From contig NZ_CP022987.1 of the NCBI RefSeq assembly GCF_004022565.1, positions 1,426,001-1,490,000 on the forward strand: 64,000 nt of DNA, given 5' to 3'. The notes beneath the pieces are model-generated. The model had not been told where the DNA came from. It did not search any database and saw nothing but the letters and a program-made list of their open reading frames with translations. The position numbers were made by a program, and so were the translations under genes. Within the stretch, counting starts at the first letter, position 1. The number at the start of each line of letters is the position of its first letter. Shown here piece after piece: positions 1-8,802 of this stretch. Origin of the DNA: Pollutimonas thiosulfatoxidans (lineage in GTDB: Bacteria > Pseudomonadota > Gammaproteobacteria > Burkholderiales > Burkholderiaceae_B).

Positions 1-680
1 GGTAAATCAGGAACCTCGTCGGCATCGCCCTGCACGATGCGCACCTGCGGGGGGACGCTTTCCGGCCAGCAGTCGCTGCGCGGGTCCAGCCAGGTAATGC
101 GCAAGGGCAGGTCGGACAACACCTTGAGCAAGGCGTGGCCGATGTGGCCGGCGCCGCAAACAATGACATCCGCCAGGACCATGCCTATGGTTTCGGTAAA
201 GGCGTTGGCGGCCTCGTCCCACTGGCAGGCCTCGCCCGAGCTGCTATTTGATGCGGGCGTGATCCGCGGCTCGCCCTCTTGAAGAGGAACATGGCGCAGC
301 ACGGCTTGATCCTTGCCAAGCGCGTCATGCACGGCCATGCACCAGGGCAGATCGCGCTGATCGAGGTGTTCAAACGCCAGCCAGACAACGCCGCCACAGC
401 ATTGCCCCAGGCTTGGCCCCAAGGGGTAGCGGCGGACCTCGCGCCTGGGTTGGCTGGCCTCCAGCATCTGCCGCGCGTGCGCCAGTGCCTGCCATTCCAG
501 GTTGCCGCCGCCGACGGTGTCGAGCTGATTGTGCGCGCCGACCCACATGCGGGTGCCGGCGTCGCGAGGCGCCGAGCCTTGGGTGCGCAGCACCGTAACC
601 AGCACCAGACACCGACCCGACTGCAAAGCCGTGATGGCGCGGCCATAGGCGGTAGACGCGTAATGACCTGGTTCAGTCAT
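1..680 (-). CDS. xdhC: Xanthine dehydrogenase accessory protein XdhC (partial, cut by window edge)
   Basis: XdhC loads the sulfurated molybdenum cofactor into xanthine dehydrogenase. About 226 N-terminal residues are visible, beginning MTEPGHYAS; the 3' end lies outside the window. Recognisable XdhC features are TVLRTQGSAPRDAGTRM near residues 27-43, the TVGGGNLE stretch near 52-59, a CCGG motif near 93-96, and the start of a Rossmann-like domain (VIVCGAGHIGHALLKVL). The start codon overlaps the end of xdhB by 8 bases, so the two are translationally coupled and this is the last visible gene of the purine operon. Confidence 0.9.
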   Translation of the reverse strand, partial: MTEPGHYASTAYGRAITALQSGRCLVLVTVLRTQGSAPRDAGTRMWVGAHNQLDTVGGGNLEWQALAHARQMLEASQPRREVRRYPLGPSLGQCCGGVVWLAFEHLDQRDLPWCMAVHDALGKDQAVLRHVPLQEGEPRITPASNSSSGEACQWDEAANAFTETIGMVLADVIVCGAGHIGHALLKVLSDLPLRITWLDPRSDCWPESVPPQVRIVQGDADEVPDL

Positions 681-3039
681 ACCCTATCTCGGCGGGCGGA
701 GCCTCGGCCAAGGTATCGTCGTCTGGCAGTATCGTGGGCAACGGCGCCTGGACCGAGGCCAGTGCATCCAGTATGCGTTCGGGGGTGGCTGGCGCATTGA
801 GCACCGGCAGTGCGCCCTGGCCCGTGGCGGCGACCGCATCACGGATGGCAAGCAAGACCGATACGGCTGTTGGCAAGGGTGGCTCGCCCACCGCCTTGGA
901 CTGGTAGATGTTGTTCTCGGCATTGCCATTGTCGAAAAACGCCACATTAAGCACGGCTGGGCAATCGGAGATGGAAGGAATCTTGTAGGTGGACGGCGCA
1001 TGCGTCATCAGCCGGCCGGCGTCGTTCCACCACAGTTCTTCTGTGGTGAGCCAACCCATGCCCTGTATGAAGCCGCCCTCGATCTGCCCCAGGTCGACCG
1101 CCGGATTCAGCGAGCGCCCGGCATCGTAAAGAATATCGGCGCGCAGCAAACGGCTTTCGCCCGTGAGAGTATCGATGACAACCTCGGCACAGGCCGCACA
1201 ATACACAAAGTAGTAGAAGGGCCGCCCCGTAAGCGTCTTGAAGTCGTAATGGATTTTGGGCGTGCGATAAAACCCGGAGGACCACAGCGGCACACGCGCC
1301 TTGTAGGCGCTTTGGACAAAGATGTCGAAAGGAATGGGGGGATGGTCGCCACACATCACGTGGTTGCCGGCAAACACAATCTGCGACTCGTCGCAGCCAT
1401 GGTGATCGGCTGCGTAGCGGCACAAGGCAGCCTTGATCTTGCGAGCGGCGTCTTGCGCGGCCTTGCCATTCAGGTCGGTTCCGGTGGATGCTGCGGTCGC
1501 CGAGGTGTTGGACACCTTGGAGGTATCTGTGCCCGACACGCGCACCCGGCCTATGTCCAGGCCCAGCTCTTCGGCCACCACCTGGGCAACCTTGGTGTTC
1601 AGGCCCTGGCCCATTTCCGTGCCGCCATGGTTGATCAGTACCGAACCATCGGTGTAGATGTGCAGCAGCGCCCCCGCCTGGTTCATGTGGGTGGCCGTGA
1701 ACGAAATGCCAAACTTGACCGGCACCAGCGCCAAGCCTTTCTTCAGGATAGTGCTGCCGGCATTGAAGCGGCGAATCTGTTCGCGCCGAGCCCGATAGTC
1801 GCTGGTGGTTTCAAGCTGATCGACCAGTTCGTGTATGACGTTGTCTTCGACCGTCATGCCATAGGGAGTCAGATTGCGATCCTCGCGGCCATAGAAGTTG
1901 ATCTTGCGCACATCCAGCGCGTCCTTGCCCAGCCTCATGGCGATATCGTCCATGACATACTCGATGGCCAGTATGCCTTGCGGCCCGCCAAAGCCGCGAA
2001 AAGCCGTGTTGGACTGCGTGTTGGTCCGCACACGCAAGGAGCGGATATCGAAGGTATCCAGGAAATAAGTATTGTCGGTGTGAAAGACCTGCCGGTCAGC
2101 CACCGCACCCGACAGGTCGGCCGAGTAGCCGCAGCGCAGCTGGTGCTCGAACTTGATGCCGGTAATCAGGCCGTCGTCGGTATAAGCGACATCGTAGCGA
2201 GTGCGGAAATCATGACGCTTGCCGGTGATGAGGAAGTCGTCATCGCGGTCTGCGCGCATTTTTACCGGCTTGCCGCTGCGTTGTGCCAGCACGGCCGCCA
2301 CGGTGGCGAATTGCCACGATTGGGTCTCCTTGCCGCCGAAGCCGCCGCCCATGCGCCGGCACTCGACCCGTATCGTGTGCGCCGGCTGGCCCAACACATG
2401 GGCCACCATGGACTGCATCTCGGACGGATGCTGCGTAGAACAGTACACCTGCATTTCGGCATTCTCGCCAGGCAAGGCGTAGGCCACCTGCCCTTCCAGA
2501 TAAAACTGCTCTTGTCCGCCGCAAGTCAGCTCGGCACTGTGGCGCCGGGGACCCCGTGCCAGGGCCGCTTCGATATCGCCGCGCGATATCCGCACCGGCG
2601 GCAATACATAAGAGGCTTGCTCTGCGCCCTGCTGGGCAGTAAGCGTAATGGGAAGGTCTTCGTACTGGACCTTGGCCAGCCGTGCCGCGCGCCGCGCCAT
2701 ATGGTGCGTGGCGGCAGCAACCGCAAACAGCGGCTGCCCCACGTAATGCACGAACTCATCGGCCAGCACAGGTTCGTCGGCGACCACCGGGCCCAAATAG
2801 CGATGACCGGGGATGTTGTCCAGGCAGATGACATCCACCACACCCGGCGCGCTGCGCACCGCCTCCAGGTCGATAGCCAACACACGTGCATGCGCCCGGT
2901 CCGACAAGCCGAATGCAGCGTGCAGCGTGCCATGCCGCTCGGGCAAGTCGTCGGTGTACAGCGCACTGCCTGCCACATGCAGGCGCGCACTTTCGTGCGG
3001 CAGCGGTTGGCCAACAGTTTGATAAGTACTTGCTTGCAT
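673..3039 (-). CDS. xdhB: Xanthine dehydrogenase, molybdopterin-binding subunit
   Basis: This is the large catalytic subunit of xanthine dehydrogenase, which oxidises hypoxanthine and xanthine to urate in the cytoplasm. It has 788 residues, the usual length for the separate bacterial XdhB. Visible molybdopterin-site motifs are GGGFGGKE (about 231-238), the RGFGGPQG loop, and GEPPLP near residue 730, which carries the catalytic glutamate of the family. It lies 11 bp downstream of xdhA, which holds the Fe-S and FAD domains, and overlaps xdhC, the maturation factor. The three-gene arrangement xdhA-xdhB-xdhC is the standard one. No frameshift or missing key residue was seen. Confidence 0.96.
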   Translation of the reverse strand: MQASTYQTVGQPLPHESARLHVAGSALYTDDLPERHGTLHAAFGLSDRAHARVLAIDLEAVRSAPGVVDVICLDNIPGHRYLGPVVADEPVLADEFVHYVGQPLFAVAAATHHMARRAARLAKVQYEDLPITLTAQQGAEQASYVLPPVRISRGDIEAALARGPRRHSAELTCGGQEQFYLEGQVAYALPGENAEMQVYCSTQHPSEMQSMVAHVLGQPAHTIRVECRRMGGGFGGKETQSWQFATVAAVLAQRSGKPVKMRADRDDDFLITGKRHDFRTRYDVAYTDDGLITGIKFEHQLRCGYSADLSGAVADRQVFHTDNTYFLDTFDIRSLRVRTNTQSNTAFRGFGGPQGILAIEYVMDDIAMRLGKDALDVRKINFYGREDRNLTPYGMTVEDNVIHELVDQLETTSDYRARREQIRRFNAGSTILKKGLALVPVKFGISFTATHMNQAGALLHIYTDGSVLINHGGTEMGQGLNTKVAQVVAEELGLDIGRVRVSGTDTSKVSNTSATAASTGTDLNGKAAQDAARKIKAALCRYAADHHGCDESQIVFAGNHVMCGDHPPIPFDIFVQSAYKARVPLWSSGFYRTPKIHYDFKTLTGRPFYYFVYCAACAEVVIDTLTGESRLLRADILYDAGRSLNPAVDLGQIEGGFIQGMGWLTTEELWWNDAGRLMTHAPSTYKIPSISDCPAVLNVAFFDNGNAENNIYQSKAVGEPPLPTAVSVLLAIRDAVAATGQGALPVLNAPATPERILDALASVQAPLPTILPDDDTLAEAPPAEIGYD

Positions 3040-3050
3040 GGCGAACTCCT

Positions 3051-4496
3051 TTACACGCGGGTGCCGTCTACGCCCGTGCTTTCCAGATAGAAGCGGTACA
3101 GCAAATTGCGTGCAGCCTTCAGGCGGTAGTCGCTGCTGGCCCGCATATCGGTCATGGGTTGATAATCGTCTTCCAGCGCCTGCATGGCTTGCCGAACGTT
3201 GCCTTCGTTCCAGCTGCGGCCAAGCAGGGCCTGTTCGGCGCGAGGCGCGCGACGCGAAGTGGGCGCCATCCCGCCATGGGCAATGCTGATGGCCTTTACC
3301 CGGTTGTTATCCAGCGTAAGCGCATAGGCACTGCAAACCGCCGAAATATCTTGATCGAAACGCTTGGACAGCTTGTAGGTGGCGACCTTTACGCCTGGCT
3401 TGCGCCGGGGCACCCAGACCTCTTCGAGAAACTCGCCGGGGTCGCGTTGCTGCTTGCGATAATCCAGATACAAGGCGTCCAGATTCAGGCTACGCCGCTG
3501 CGCGCCCTTGCGCAAGACCACCTTCGCGCCCAGGGCAATCAGTAGCGGCGCGGTGTCGCCTATGGGCGAACCATTGGCCAGATTGCCGACCAGCGTGCCG
3601 GCATTGCGGATAGGCATGGAGGCAAACCGCTTCCATAGCTCGGTGGCTTCGGGGTACTCGGCCACGACGGCCTCGTAGCCCTCCTCGAGCAACACGCCGG
3701 CGCCGATACGAAGCCCGTCGTCATCCAGCGTGATCTCGTGCAGCGCTTGCACGGCGCCTACGGAAATAATATTGGGCAAGGTCTTCAGTTGCTTGGTCAC
3801 CCACAGGCCCACGTCGGTTCCGCCGGCCAGAACCACGGCGTCCGGATCCTGCCGAACGGCCTCGGCCAGCTCGCTGGTGGTGGTGGGCGCGATATAGCGG
3901 CTACCTCCTGCCACTATCACCAGCGTCGCCGCGCAGCGCTCGCGCAGCTGTGCAAGCTGGCCATGCACAAGATCGTCATCGGGCACGACGGGCTCGTAGG
4001 CGTGCATGTCGAGCGCAGCGTCGATAATGGGCCGGTAGCCGGTACAGCGGCAAAGATTGCCGGACAGATGATCCAGGACTTGCTCGCGATCGGGACGGAC
4101 CAGGCCCTTGCGGTACATCGTGTACAACGACATCACAAAACCCGGCGTGCAAAATCCGCACTGCGAGCCATGATGATCCACCATGGCCTGCTGGACGGGG
4201 TGCAGTTGGCCCGCAGCATCGCCCAGCGCCTCGACCGTCCACAAGACCTTGCCGTCGACCATGGGCAGAAAGCGGATACAGGCGTTGACGGCGCGATACG
4301 CCAACGAGCCATCCGGCTGCAAGGCCGCTTCGGTAACCGTGCACGCACCGCAGTCGCCTTCGGCGCAGCCCTCTTTGGTTCCGATCAGGCGCAAGTCTTC
4401 GCGCAGATACTGCAGCAGCGTCTGTGTCGGCGACGCCGGTTTCACACTGTACGCCTTGCCGTTCAGGTAAAAATGAACGGTGTCTCTGTGCTGCAT
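3051..4496 (-). CDS. xdhA: Xanthine dehydrogenase, iron-sulfur/FAD subunit
   Basis: The small subunit carries electrons from the molybdenum centre of XdhB to NAD. The 481-residue protein has two N-terminal [2Fe-2S] clusters. The plant-ferredoxin-type one uses C44, C49, C52 (CAEGDCGAC) and C73; the helical one uses C113, C116 (CGFC) and C149, C151 (CRCTGYRP). The FAD domain follows from about residue 195 (DAVVLAGGTDVGLWV) and a CO-dehydrogenase-flavoprotein-like C-terminal domain ends the protein. It follows allA with a 9-bp gap, so it is in the same operon as the uricolytic genes and is followed by its partner xdhB. Confidence 0.96.
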   Translation of the reverse strand: MQHRDTVHFYLNGKAYSVKPASPTQTLLQYLREDLRLIGTKEGCAEGDCGACTVTEAALQPDGSLAYRAVNACIRFLPMVDGKVLWTVEALGDAAGQLHPVQQAMVDHHGSQCGFCTPGFVMSLYTMYRKGLVRPDREQVLDHLSGNLCRCTGYRPIIDAALDMHAYEPVVPDDDLVHGQLAQLRERCAATLVIVAGGSRYIAPTTTSELAEAVRQDPDAVVLAGGTDVGLWVTKQLKTLPNIISVGAVQALHEITLDDDGLRIGAGVLLEEGYEAVVAEYPEATELWKRFASMPIRNAGTLVGNLANGSPIGDTAPLLIALGAKVVLRKGAQRRSLNLDALYLDYRKQQRDPGEFLEEVWVPRRKPGVKVATYKLSKRFDQDISAVCSAYALTLDNNRVKAISIAHGGMAPTSRRAPRAEQALLGRSWNEGNVRQAMQALEDDYQPMTDMRASSDYRLKAARNLLYRFYLESTGVDGTRV

Positions 4497-4505
4497 GCTG
4501 TTCTC

Positions 4506-5033
4506 CTAGGCTTGCACCATCTGGCTACCGGCATAAGACCCGTCGACCACATAACTTTTGCTCAGCTCGTGTTCATCGCAGTTTTCGCCCTCGCCTACGC
4601 GATCCACCACGATGAAATCGCCCTGTTGGCCCAACGTCATAAGCGGATGGTGCCAGGTGCCCCGGTGATAGTTCACCCCCTGGTTGCCCTGGACATAGAA
4701 GGCACGCAGCCCCGATTCGTCCGGCGTGTCGTTCGGCCCATTGGGCGCGACGATAGCAACAAAGGGCGTCTGATTACATGGGATCCAGGCCTGGCTACCC
4801 AAAGGATGGCGCTCGAGCATGGTGATGGACAAGGGGTAGTTGAAGGCATTGCCCCGCGCCAGGCTGATGCCGGCCCGACCCTGCGCGTCGGCTATCTGCA
4901 CCGAGGCCAAATCATGAAAGCGCTGAGTCGTGCCCTTATTGATGGGGTAGCTTTCGCGGCCCTCGGTTTCGATCACATCGCCAAAGGGGGCAAACGCTAC
5001 ACGTGTCAGTATTTCCAGCTTCAGTATGCTCAT
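4506..5033 (-). CDS. allA: Ureidoglycolate lyase
   Basis: This enzyme splits ureidoglycolate into glyoxylate and urea, the last step of the pathway encoded here. The ATG that overlaps the allantoicase stop (ATGA) gives 175 residues starting MSILKLEIL, normal for AllA; a longer reading frame upstream is only the allantoicase gene read in another frame. Family features are GDVIETEG, the NKGTTQRFHDLA stretch, and NYHRGTWHHPLM near the C-terminus, typical of the cupin-like AllA fold. Its place after allantoicase fits the reaction order. Confidence 0.94.
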   Translation of the reverse strand: MSILKLEILTRVAFAPFGDVIETEGRESYPINKGTTQRFHDLASVQIADAQGRAGISLARGNAFNYPLSITMLERHPLGSQAWIPCNQTPFVAIVAPNGPNDTPDESGLRAFYVQGNQGVNYHRGTWHHPLMTLGQQGDFIVVDRVGEGENCDEHELSKSYVVDGSYAGSQMVQA

Positions 5034-6088
5034 GATTGCGTCCCTTGCGCGGCCAGCTTGCCCCATACCCGCAGCCTGCTGACGCCGCCGTCGGGGATGA
5101 TATTGAGCTTGACGTGGGTGACCGGGCCCAGGGCCTTGATGGTCGATTCTTCGTAAAAATGTTGGGCATCCATGCCGGTGGCCTGCTCCTCCAGCAAGTA
5201 GGGCCAGAACATGGCCTGTGTCACCAGGGACTGGTCGGTGGCCTGGCTGACGTGCGCCGCTTGCAGCGAGATGCGGTCCGGGTAATTGCCCTTGAAATGC
5301 GCGGTGTCGACTTCGATCTTGTCCACCGTGACGGCGTGCCCCAGTTCGACGATGCACCAGTCATTGCCCGGTTCGCGACGGCGGCGAGTTTCCCAGCCGT
5401 CGCCCATATTGACGCCGCGCCCTTCCATCAGGACGCGAAACGGCGTCCCGTAATGGGCGTCGCTATAGGCCACGATGCGCCCGCCATTGGCCAGCGCGGA
5501 GACCTCGTGAGAAACGCTGTGGTCGCGCGCCGCCCAATCGCAAGCCGGCTGCCCATAAACGCGCAGCCGTGCAACGCCCCCATCGGGGTAGATGGACAGG
5601 CGCAGATGCGTGTAGGTTCGCTGTTCGCGTGCCATGTCGATGAAATGGTGGGCGTTGCCCTTTAGCGATATCGGCGCCACGATCGGCGTCCACACCGTGT
5701 CTTCATCGGGGTCGCCTGCGCAATAGCAGGCATCCAGCGACGCGGCTGGTGGAAAGTTGCCGGTGAAGTGGCTGGTGTCGATATCCACGCCATGAATGAC
5801 ACCCGGCATGCCGAGGCGCACCACGGCCGTGTCGTGACCGGCAACGCGCTTGCGGCGGGTTTCCCAACCGTCCATCCATTTGCCATGGTCGTCGAATTTA
5901 CCGACGATGAACACCGGCTCGGACGACTGCAGCATGCGGTCAGCCGACGCGAAGAACTCGTCGGAGCATTTCAGTACCTTGGCGCCAAAATCGGCGGACG
6001 CCAGATTGACATAGCGCCGAGCAAATTCGGGAAAGTCCGCGGCCGCTGCATTGACAATGGTGCCTACCGGTAAATTATCGACTGCCAT
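5030..6088 (-). CDS. alc: Allantoicase
   Basis: Allantoicase hydrolyses allantoate to ureidoglycolate and urea. The 352-residue protein shows the tandem duplicated domain of the family: DGWETRRKR in the first half and DGWETRRRRE in the second, each followed by a short pattern ending in a Val-Asp-Thr-(Ser/Ala)-His-Phe sequence (VDIDTSHFTGN and IEVDTAHFKGN). The use of allantoicase plus ureidoglycolate lyase, rather than allantoate amidohydrolase (AllC), means nitrogen leaves as urea. The gene starts 3 bp after uraD and its stop overlaps the allA start. Confidence 0.95.
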   Translation of the reverse strand: MAVDNLPVGTIVNAAAADFPEFARRYVNLASADFGAKVLKCSDEFFASADRMLQSSEPVFIVGKFDDHGKWMDGWETRRKRVAGHDTAVVRLGMPGVIHGVDIDTSHFTGNFPPAASLDACYCAGDPDEDTVWTPIVAPISLKGNAHHFIDMAREQRTYTHLRLSIYPDGGVARLRVYGQPACDWAARDHSVSHEVSALANGGRIVAYSDAHYGTPFRVLMEGRGVNMGDGWETRRRREPGNDWCIVELGHAVTVDKIEVDTAHFKGNYPDRISLQAAHVSQATDQSLVTQAMFWPYLLEEQATGMDAQHFYEESTIKALGPVTHVKLNIIPDGGVSRLRVWGKLAAQGTQS

Positions 6089-6091
6089 AAA

Positions 6092-6613
6092 TCACTCCAG
6101 ATCACTAAAAATATCGTCCAGCCTGTAGCGCGCAATCTGGTAGATTTGGCGCAGGCTTTCGTTTTGCTCCTGATCGACATCGTTGGCCAGGCGACGCTGC
6201 ATCTGTGCAATGATGCCCGCCCTGTCGTAGCCACGTACGGCCAGGATGAAGGGGAAACCGAACTTGTCCAGATATTGGCGATTCAGTTGCGTCAGTGCCT
6301 TGTATTCCTGTTCAGAGCATTGATCCAGCCCTGCGCCGGCCTGTTCGCGCGTCGAATGCTCGGTTAGCTCGCCGCGTACGGCGGCCTTGCCGGCCAGTTC
6401 GGGATGGGCGCGTATCAGTTGCAGTTGGGCCTGCGGGCTTGCGGTCTGCACGCAGACTGTCATGGCCTGGTGCAGCGCGTCGATACTGTCAAAGGGCCGC
6501 TGGCTTGCCACGCCCTGGGCCACCCAGGCCGAATGCTCGAATACCCCACCCAGCCTGGCAACGAATTCCGCAGCCGGCAAGGCGTTAAGTTGCCTCAGCG
6601 TCAGGCTGCTCAT
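6092..6613 (-). CDS. uraD: 2-oxo-4-hydroxy-4-carboxy-5-ureidoimidazoline (OHCU) decarboxylase
   Basis: This enzyme stereospecifically decarboxylates OHCU to S-allantoin. The chosen ATG overlaps the puuE stop codon (ATGA) and gives 173 residues starting MSSLTLRQL. Family signatures are LPAAEFVARLGGVFEHSAWV near the N-terminus, the IRAHPELAGKA block that carries the catalytic histidine, and FGFPFILAVRG. A start 14 codons further upstream is possible but lies inside puuE. It works directly after UraH, encoded on the opposite strand. Confidence 0.95.
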   Translation of the reverse strand: MSSLTLRQLNALPAAEFVARLGGVFEHSAWVAQGVASQRPFDSIDALHQAMTVCVQTASPQAQLQLIRAHPELAGKAAVRGELTEHSTREQAGAGLDQCSEQEYKALTQLNRQYLDKFGFPFILAVRGYDRAGIIAQMQRRLANDVDQEQNESLRQIYQIARYRLDDIFSDLE

Positions 6614-7563
6614 GTTGCAACCCCGCTTGCCACATAGGGATGACGCTGCGCCCAATGGCGTGCGATATCGGCACGCCTTGCGATCCAGACGCGATCATGC
6701 TGCTGTACGTAATCCAGGAAGCGCTGCAGCGCGGCGAAGCGCCCCGGCCGACCGACTATGCGGCAATGCAAGCCGATGGACATCATGCGTGGCGATGTGG
6801 CGCCTTCGGCGTACAGCACGTCAAAGGCGTCCTTTAAATAGCTGAAGAACTGGTCGCCCGCATTGAACCCTTGCGGCGTGGCAAAGCGCATGTCGTTGGC
6901 GTCCAACGTATACGGAACGATAAGCTGCGGCCGCAACGAGCCATCGCGCATGCGCACTTGCTGCCACAGCGGCAGGTCGTCACCGTAGTAATCGGCGTCG
7001 TATAAAAAGCCGCCCTCTTCCATGACCAGGCGTCGGGTATTGGGGCTGTCGCGACCGGTGTACCAGCCCTCGGGATGGGTGCCCGTAAAGCCTTCGATAA
7101 CCTCGACACAGCGTTGCATGTGCTCGCGTTCCAGCGCTTCGGGCACCGATTGATAATGGATCCAGCGATAGCCGTGGCAAGCGATCTCGTGGCCGGCCTC
7201 GACCAGGGCATGGCCGACGTCCGGATTACGCTCGAGCGCCATGCCCACGGCGAAGGCCGTCAAGGACAGTCGACGCCGCTCGAATTCGCGCAGGACGCGC
7301 CATACGCCGGCCCGCGAACCATACTCGTACAAAGACTCCATCGACAGATGGCGGTCGTCAAAGGCAGGCGCGCCTATGATGTCGGACAGAAATTGTTCGG
7401 ACTGCGGGTCACCGTGCAGCACGCAGTTTTCGCCGCCCTCTTCGTAATTCAGTACGAACTGCACGGCGATGCGCGCCCCGCCGGGCCAATCGGCGTGCGG
7501 AGGATTACGGCCGTAACCGATCAGGTCACGTGGGTAGTCGGCGGGCATCATGTTGTCTGGCAT
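6610..7563 (-). CDS. puuE: Allantoinase PuuE (polysaccharide-deacetylase-type)
   Basis: PuuE converts allantoin to allantoate without a dinuclear metal centre, unlike classical AllB. The 317-residue frame begins MPDNMMPADYPRDLIGYG, the usual start of the family; an upstream extension of 57 codons reads into the regulator gene and has no family resemblance. Recognisable stretches are VQFVLNYEEGGEN, the EIACHGYRWIHY motif (NodB-type deacetylase fold), and PEGWYTGRDSPNTR. It follows the GntR regulator by 13 bp, so both are probably transcribed together from the promoter region near 8327-8436. Confidence 0.95.
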   Translation of the reverse strand: MPDNMMPADYPRDLIGYGRNPPHADWPGGARIAVQFVLNYEEGGENCVLHGDPQSEQFLSDIIGAPAFDDRHLSMESLYEYGSRAGVWRVLREFERRRLSLTAFAVGMALERNPDVGHALVEAGHEIACHGYRWIHYQSVPEALEREHMQRCVEVIEGFTGTHPEGWYTGRDSPNTRRLVMEEGGFLYDADYYGDDLPLWQQVRMRDGSLRPQLIVPYTLDANDMRFATPQGFNAGDQFFSYLKDAFDVLYAEGATSPRMMSIGLHCRIVGRPGRFAALQRFLDYVQQHDRVWIARRADIARHWAQRHPYVASGVAT

Positions 7564-7576
7564 ATTTTCTGTGTCC

Positions 7577-8326
7577 TTATAAGCCTGCGCCGAATGCCAA
7601 CCACGGATCGGGCTGGCGCCCATCGGTCTCTTGCATGCGGTGTTCGCAATCTTGCAAATGATGATGCATGGCATCCAGGGCGGCGTCGCGCTGGCGGGCT
7701 GCCAGTAAATCCAGAATATGCCGGTGCTCGACATACGAACAGGTTTGCTCGGCCGGCGTGTCGTGATGCGCGATGATGATGGTGCTGCGTGCGCACAGGC
7801 TATGCATCAGCTCGGTCAGCACATCGTTGCCGGCCACGGCTGCCATGCGCACATGGAAGGCATTGGACAAGCGTATCCAGCTTACGCGATCGCCATGTTC
7901 GAAAGCCGCCTTCTCGTGCTCGACCATGGCATACAAGGGTTCAAGATGGGCGTCCAGATCGGGCATGCTTAATAATTTATCCACCACCACGCATTCGATG
8001 GCGCGGCGCAGCTCGAAAACATCTTGCGTCTCCTTGCGGTCGGGCCGCCAGACAAACGCCCCACGATGGGGTTGCAGGGTCACGATCTTGTCGTGGGCCA
8101 GCCGCGCCAAGGCGCCCCGCACGGTGGCCCGCGAGCACAGGAATATCCGGCACAACCGGGCTTCGGTCAGTTTTGCACCGGGCATCAGCCGCCTATCCAT
8201 CACGGCATCGAAAATCTCGTTGTACACGCGATCGATATCCGTATCGGTATCGTGCCCGTTCAGCAGCGACGAGGGACGAGGCGCAATGATTTCTGATGAA
8301 GCTGGAGGACGCTGCAGGTGTAGCAT
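7577..8326 (-). CDS. GntR-family (FadR subfamily) transcriptional regulator of the purine locus
   Basis: The 249-residue protein begins MLHLQRPPASSE. It has an N-terminal winged helix (about residues 35-105, with RLCRIFLCSRATVRGALARL as the recognition region) and an all-helical FCD effector domain. The FCD metal-site histidines are suggested by FHVRMA, VEHRHI and DAMHHHL. It is the first gene of the minus-strand purine operon and divergent from uraH-puuD, with a perfect palindrome in the shared gap, so local autoregulated control by a pathway intermediate is inferred. The start is uncertain: an in-frame ATG 37 codons upstream exists, but that extension covers the operator. Confidence 0.85.
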   Translation of the reverse strand: MLHLQRPPASSEIIAPRPSSLLNGHDTDTDIDRVYNEIFDAVMDRRLMPGAKLTEARLCRIFLCSRATVRGALARLAHDKIVTLQPHRGAFVWRPDRKETQDVFELRRAIECVVVDKLLSMPDLDAHLEPLYAMVEHEKAAFEHGDRVSWIRLSNAFHVRMAAVAGNDVLTELMHSLCARSTIIIAHHDTPAEQTCSYVEHRHILDLLAARQRDAALDAMHHHLQDCEHRMQETDGRQPDPWLAFGAGL

Positions 8327-8353
8327 GGCGAAGTCATCAAGTGAGTGGCCCGC

Positions 8354-8382
8354 TTGACAATAAACATGCTGGGCCAGAGAAT
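8354..8382 (+). promoter_or_regulatory. Sigma-70-like promoter for uraH-puuD
   Basis: A TTGACA -35 box is followed after a 17-bp spacer by GAGAAT as the -10 box. The predicted transcription start would be near 8389, just before the palindrome and about 48 bp before the uraH start codon. This is a pattern match only. Confidence 0.5.
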
Positions 8383-8393
8383 CGTCAACATAA

Positions 8394-8405
8394 ATTGTTA
8401 ACAAT
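8394..8405. promoter_or_regulatory. Perfect 12-bp palindrome, likely GntR operator
   Basis: ATTGTTAACAAT reads the same on both strands. It sits in the 110-bp gap between the GntR gene and uraH, just downstream of the predicted plus-strand start point, where a bound repressor would block initiation. The size and symmetry fit FadR-type GntR operators, but the regulator-site link is inferred from position alone. Confidence 0.55.
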
Positions 8406-8436
8406 CCAAGCCTAACGCTAACGCGGAGACAAATCA

Positions 8437-8790
8437 ATGGGGAAACTCTCTACCCATGTCCTGGATACTATGCACGGCGTACCGGCAAACGACGTACTGA
8501 TAGAGCTGTATGCCGTAGACGAAAACTCGCGCAGCCTGAAAGCCTCTGTGCGCAGCAACGCCGACGGGCGCTGCCCCGGCCCCTTGCTGGAGGGCGAGGC
8601 GCTGCAGCGCGGCACTTACGAACTGGTCTTCCATGCCGGCGACTATTTCGCGGCACGCGGCGTGGCTCTGCCAGAGCCGCGGTTTGTCGATAAGGTCAGT
8701 GTCTGCTTTGGCGTTGCACAGGCTGACGAGAACTACCATGTCCCCCTCCTGGTCAGCCCCTGGGCCTGGTCCACTTACCGTGGCAGCTAA
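8437..8790 (+). CDS. uraH: 5-Hydroxyisourate hydrolase (transthyretin-related)
   Basis: This small transthyretin-like enzyme opens 5-hydroxyisourate to OHCU. At 117 residues it has the family's usual length. It carries the N-terminal HVLD motif (residues 7-10) with the active-site histidine, and it ends in YRGS, the C-terminal signature of the enzyme as opposed to transthyretin. It is the first gene of the plus-strand arm and is followed 12 bp later by puuD, which makes its substrate. Confidence 0.96.
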   Translation: MGKLSTHVLDTMHGVPANDVLIELYAVDENSRSLKASVRSNADGRCPGPLLEGEALQRGTYELVFHAGDYFAARGVALPEPRFVDKVSVCFGVAQADENYHVPLLVSPWAWSTYRGS

Positions 8791-8802
8791 GGGGCGCTGG
8801 GC

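Noticed and set aside
1000..3090. A 696-codon open frame antisense to xdhB
   Set aside because: Shadow of the long, well-conserved xdhB gene.
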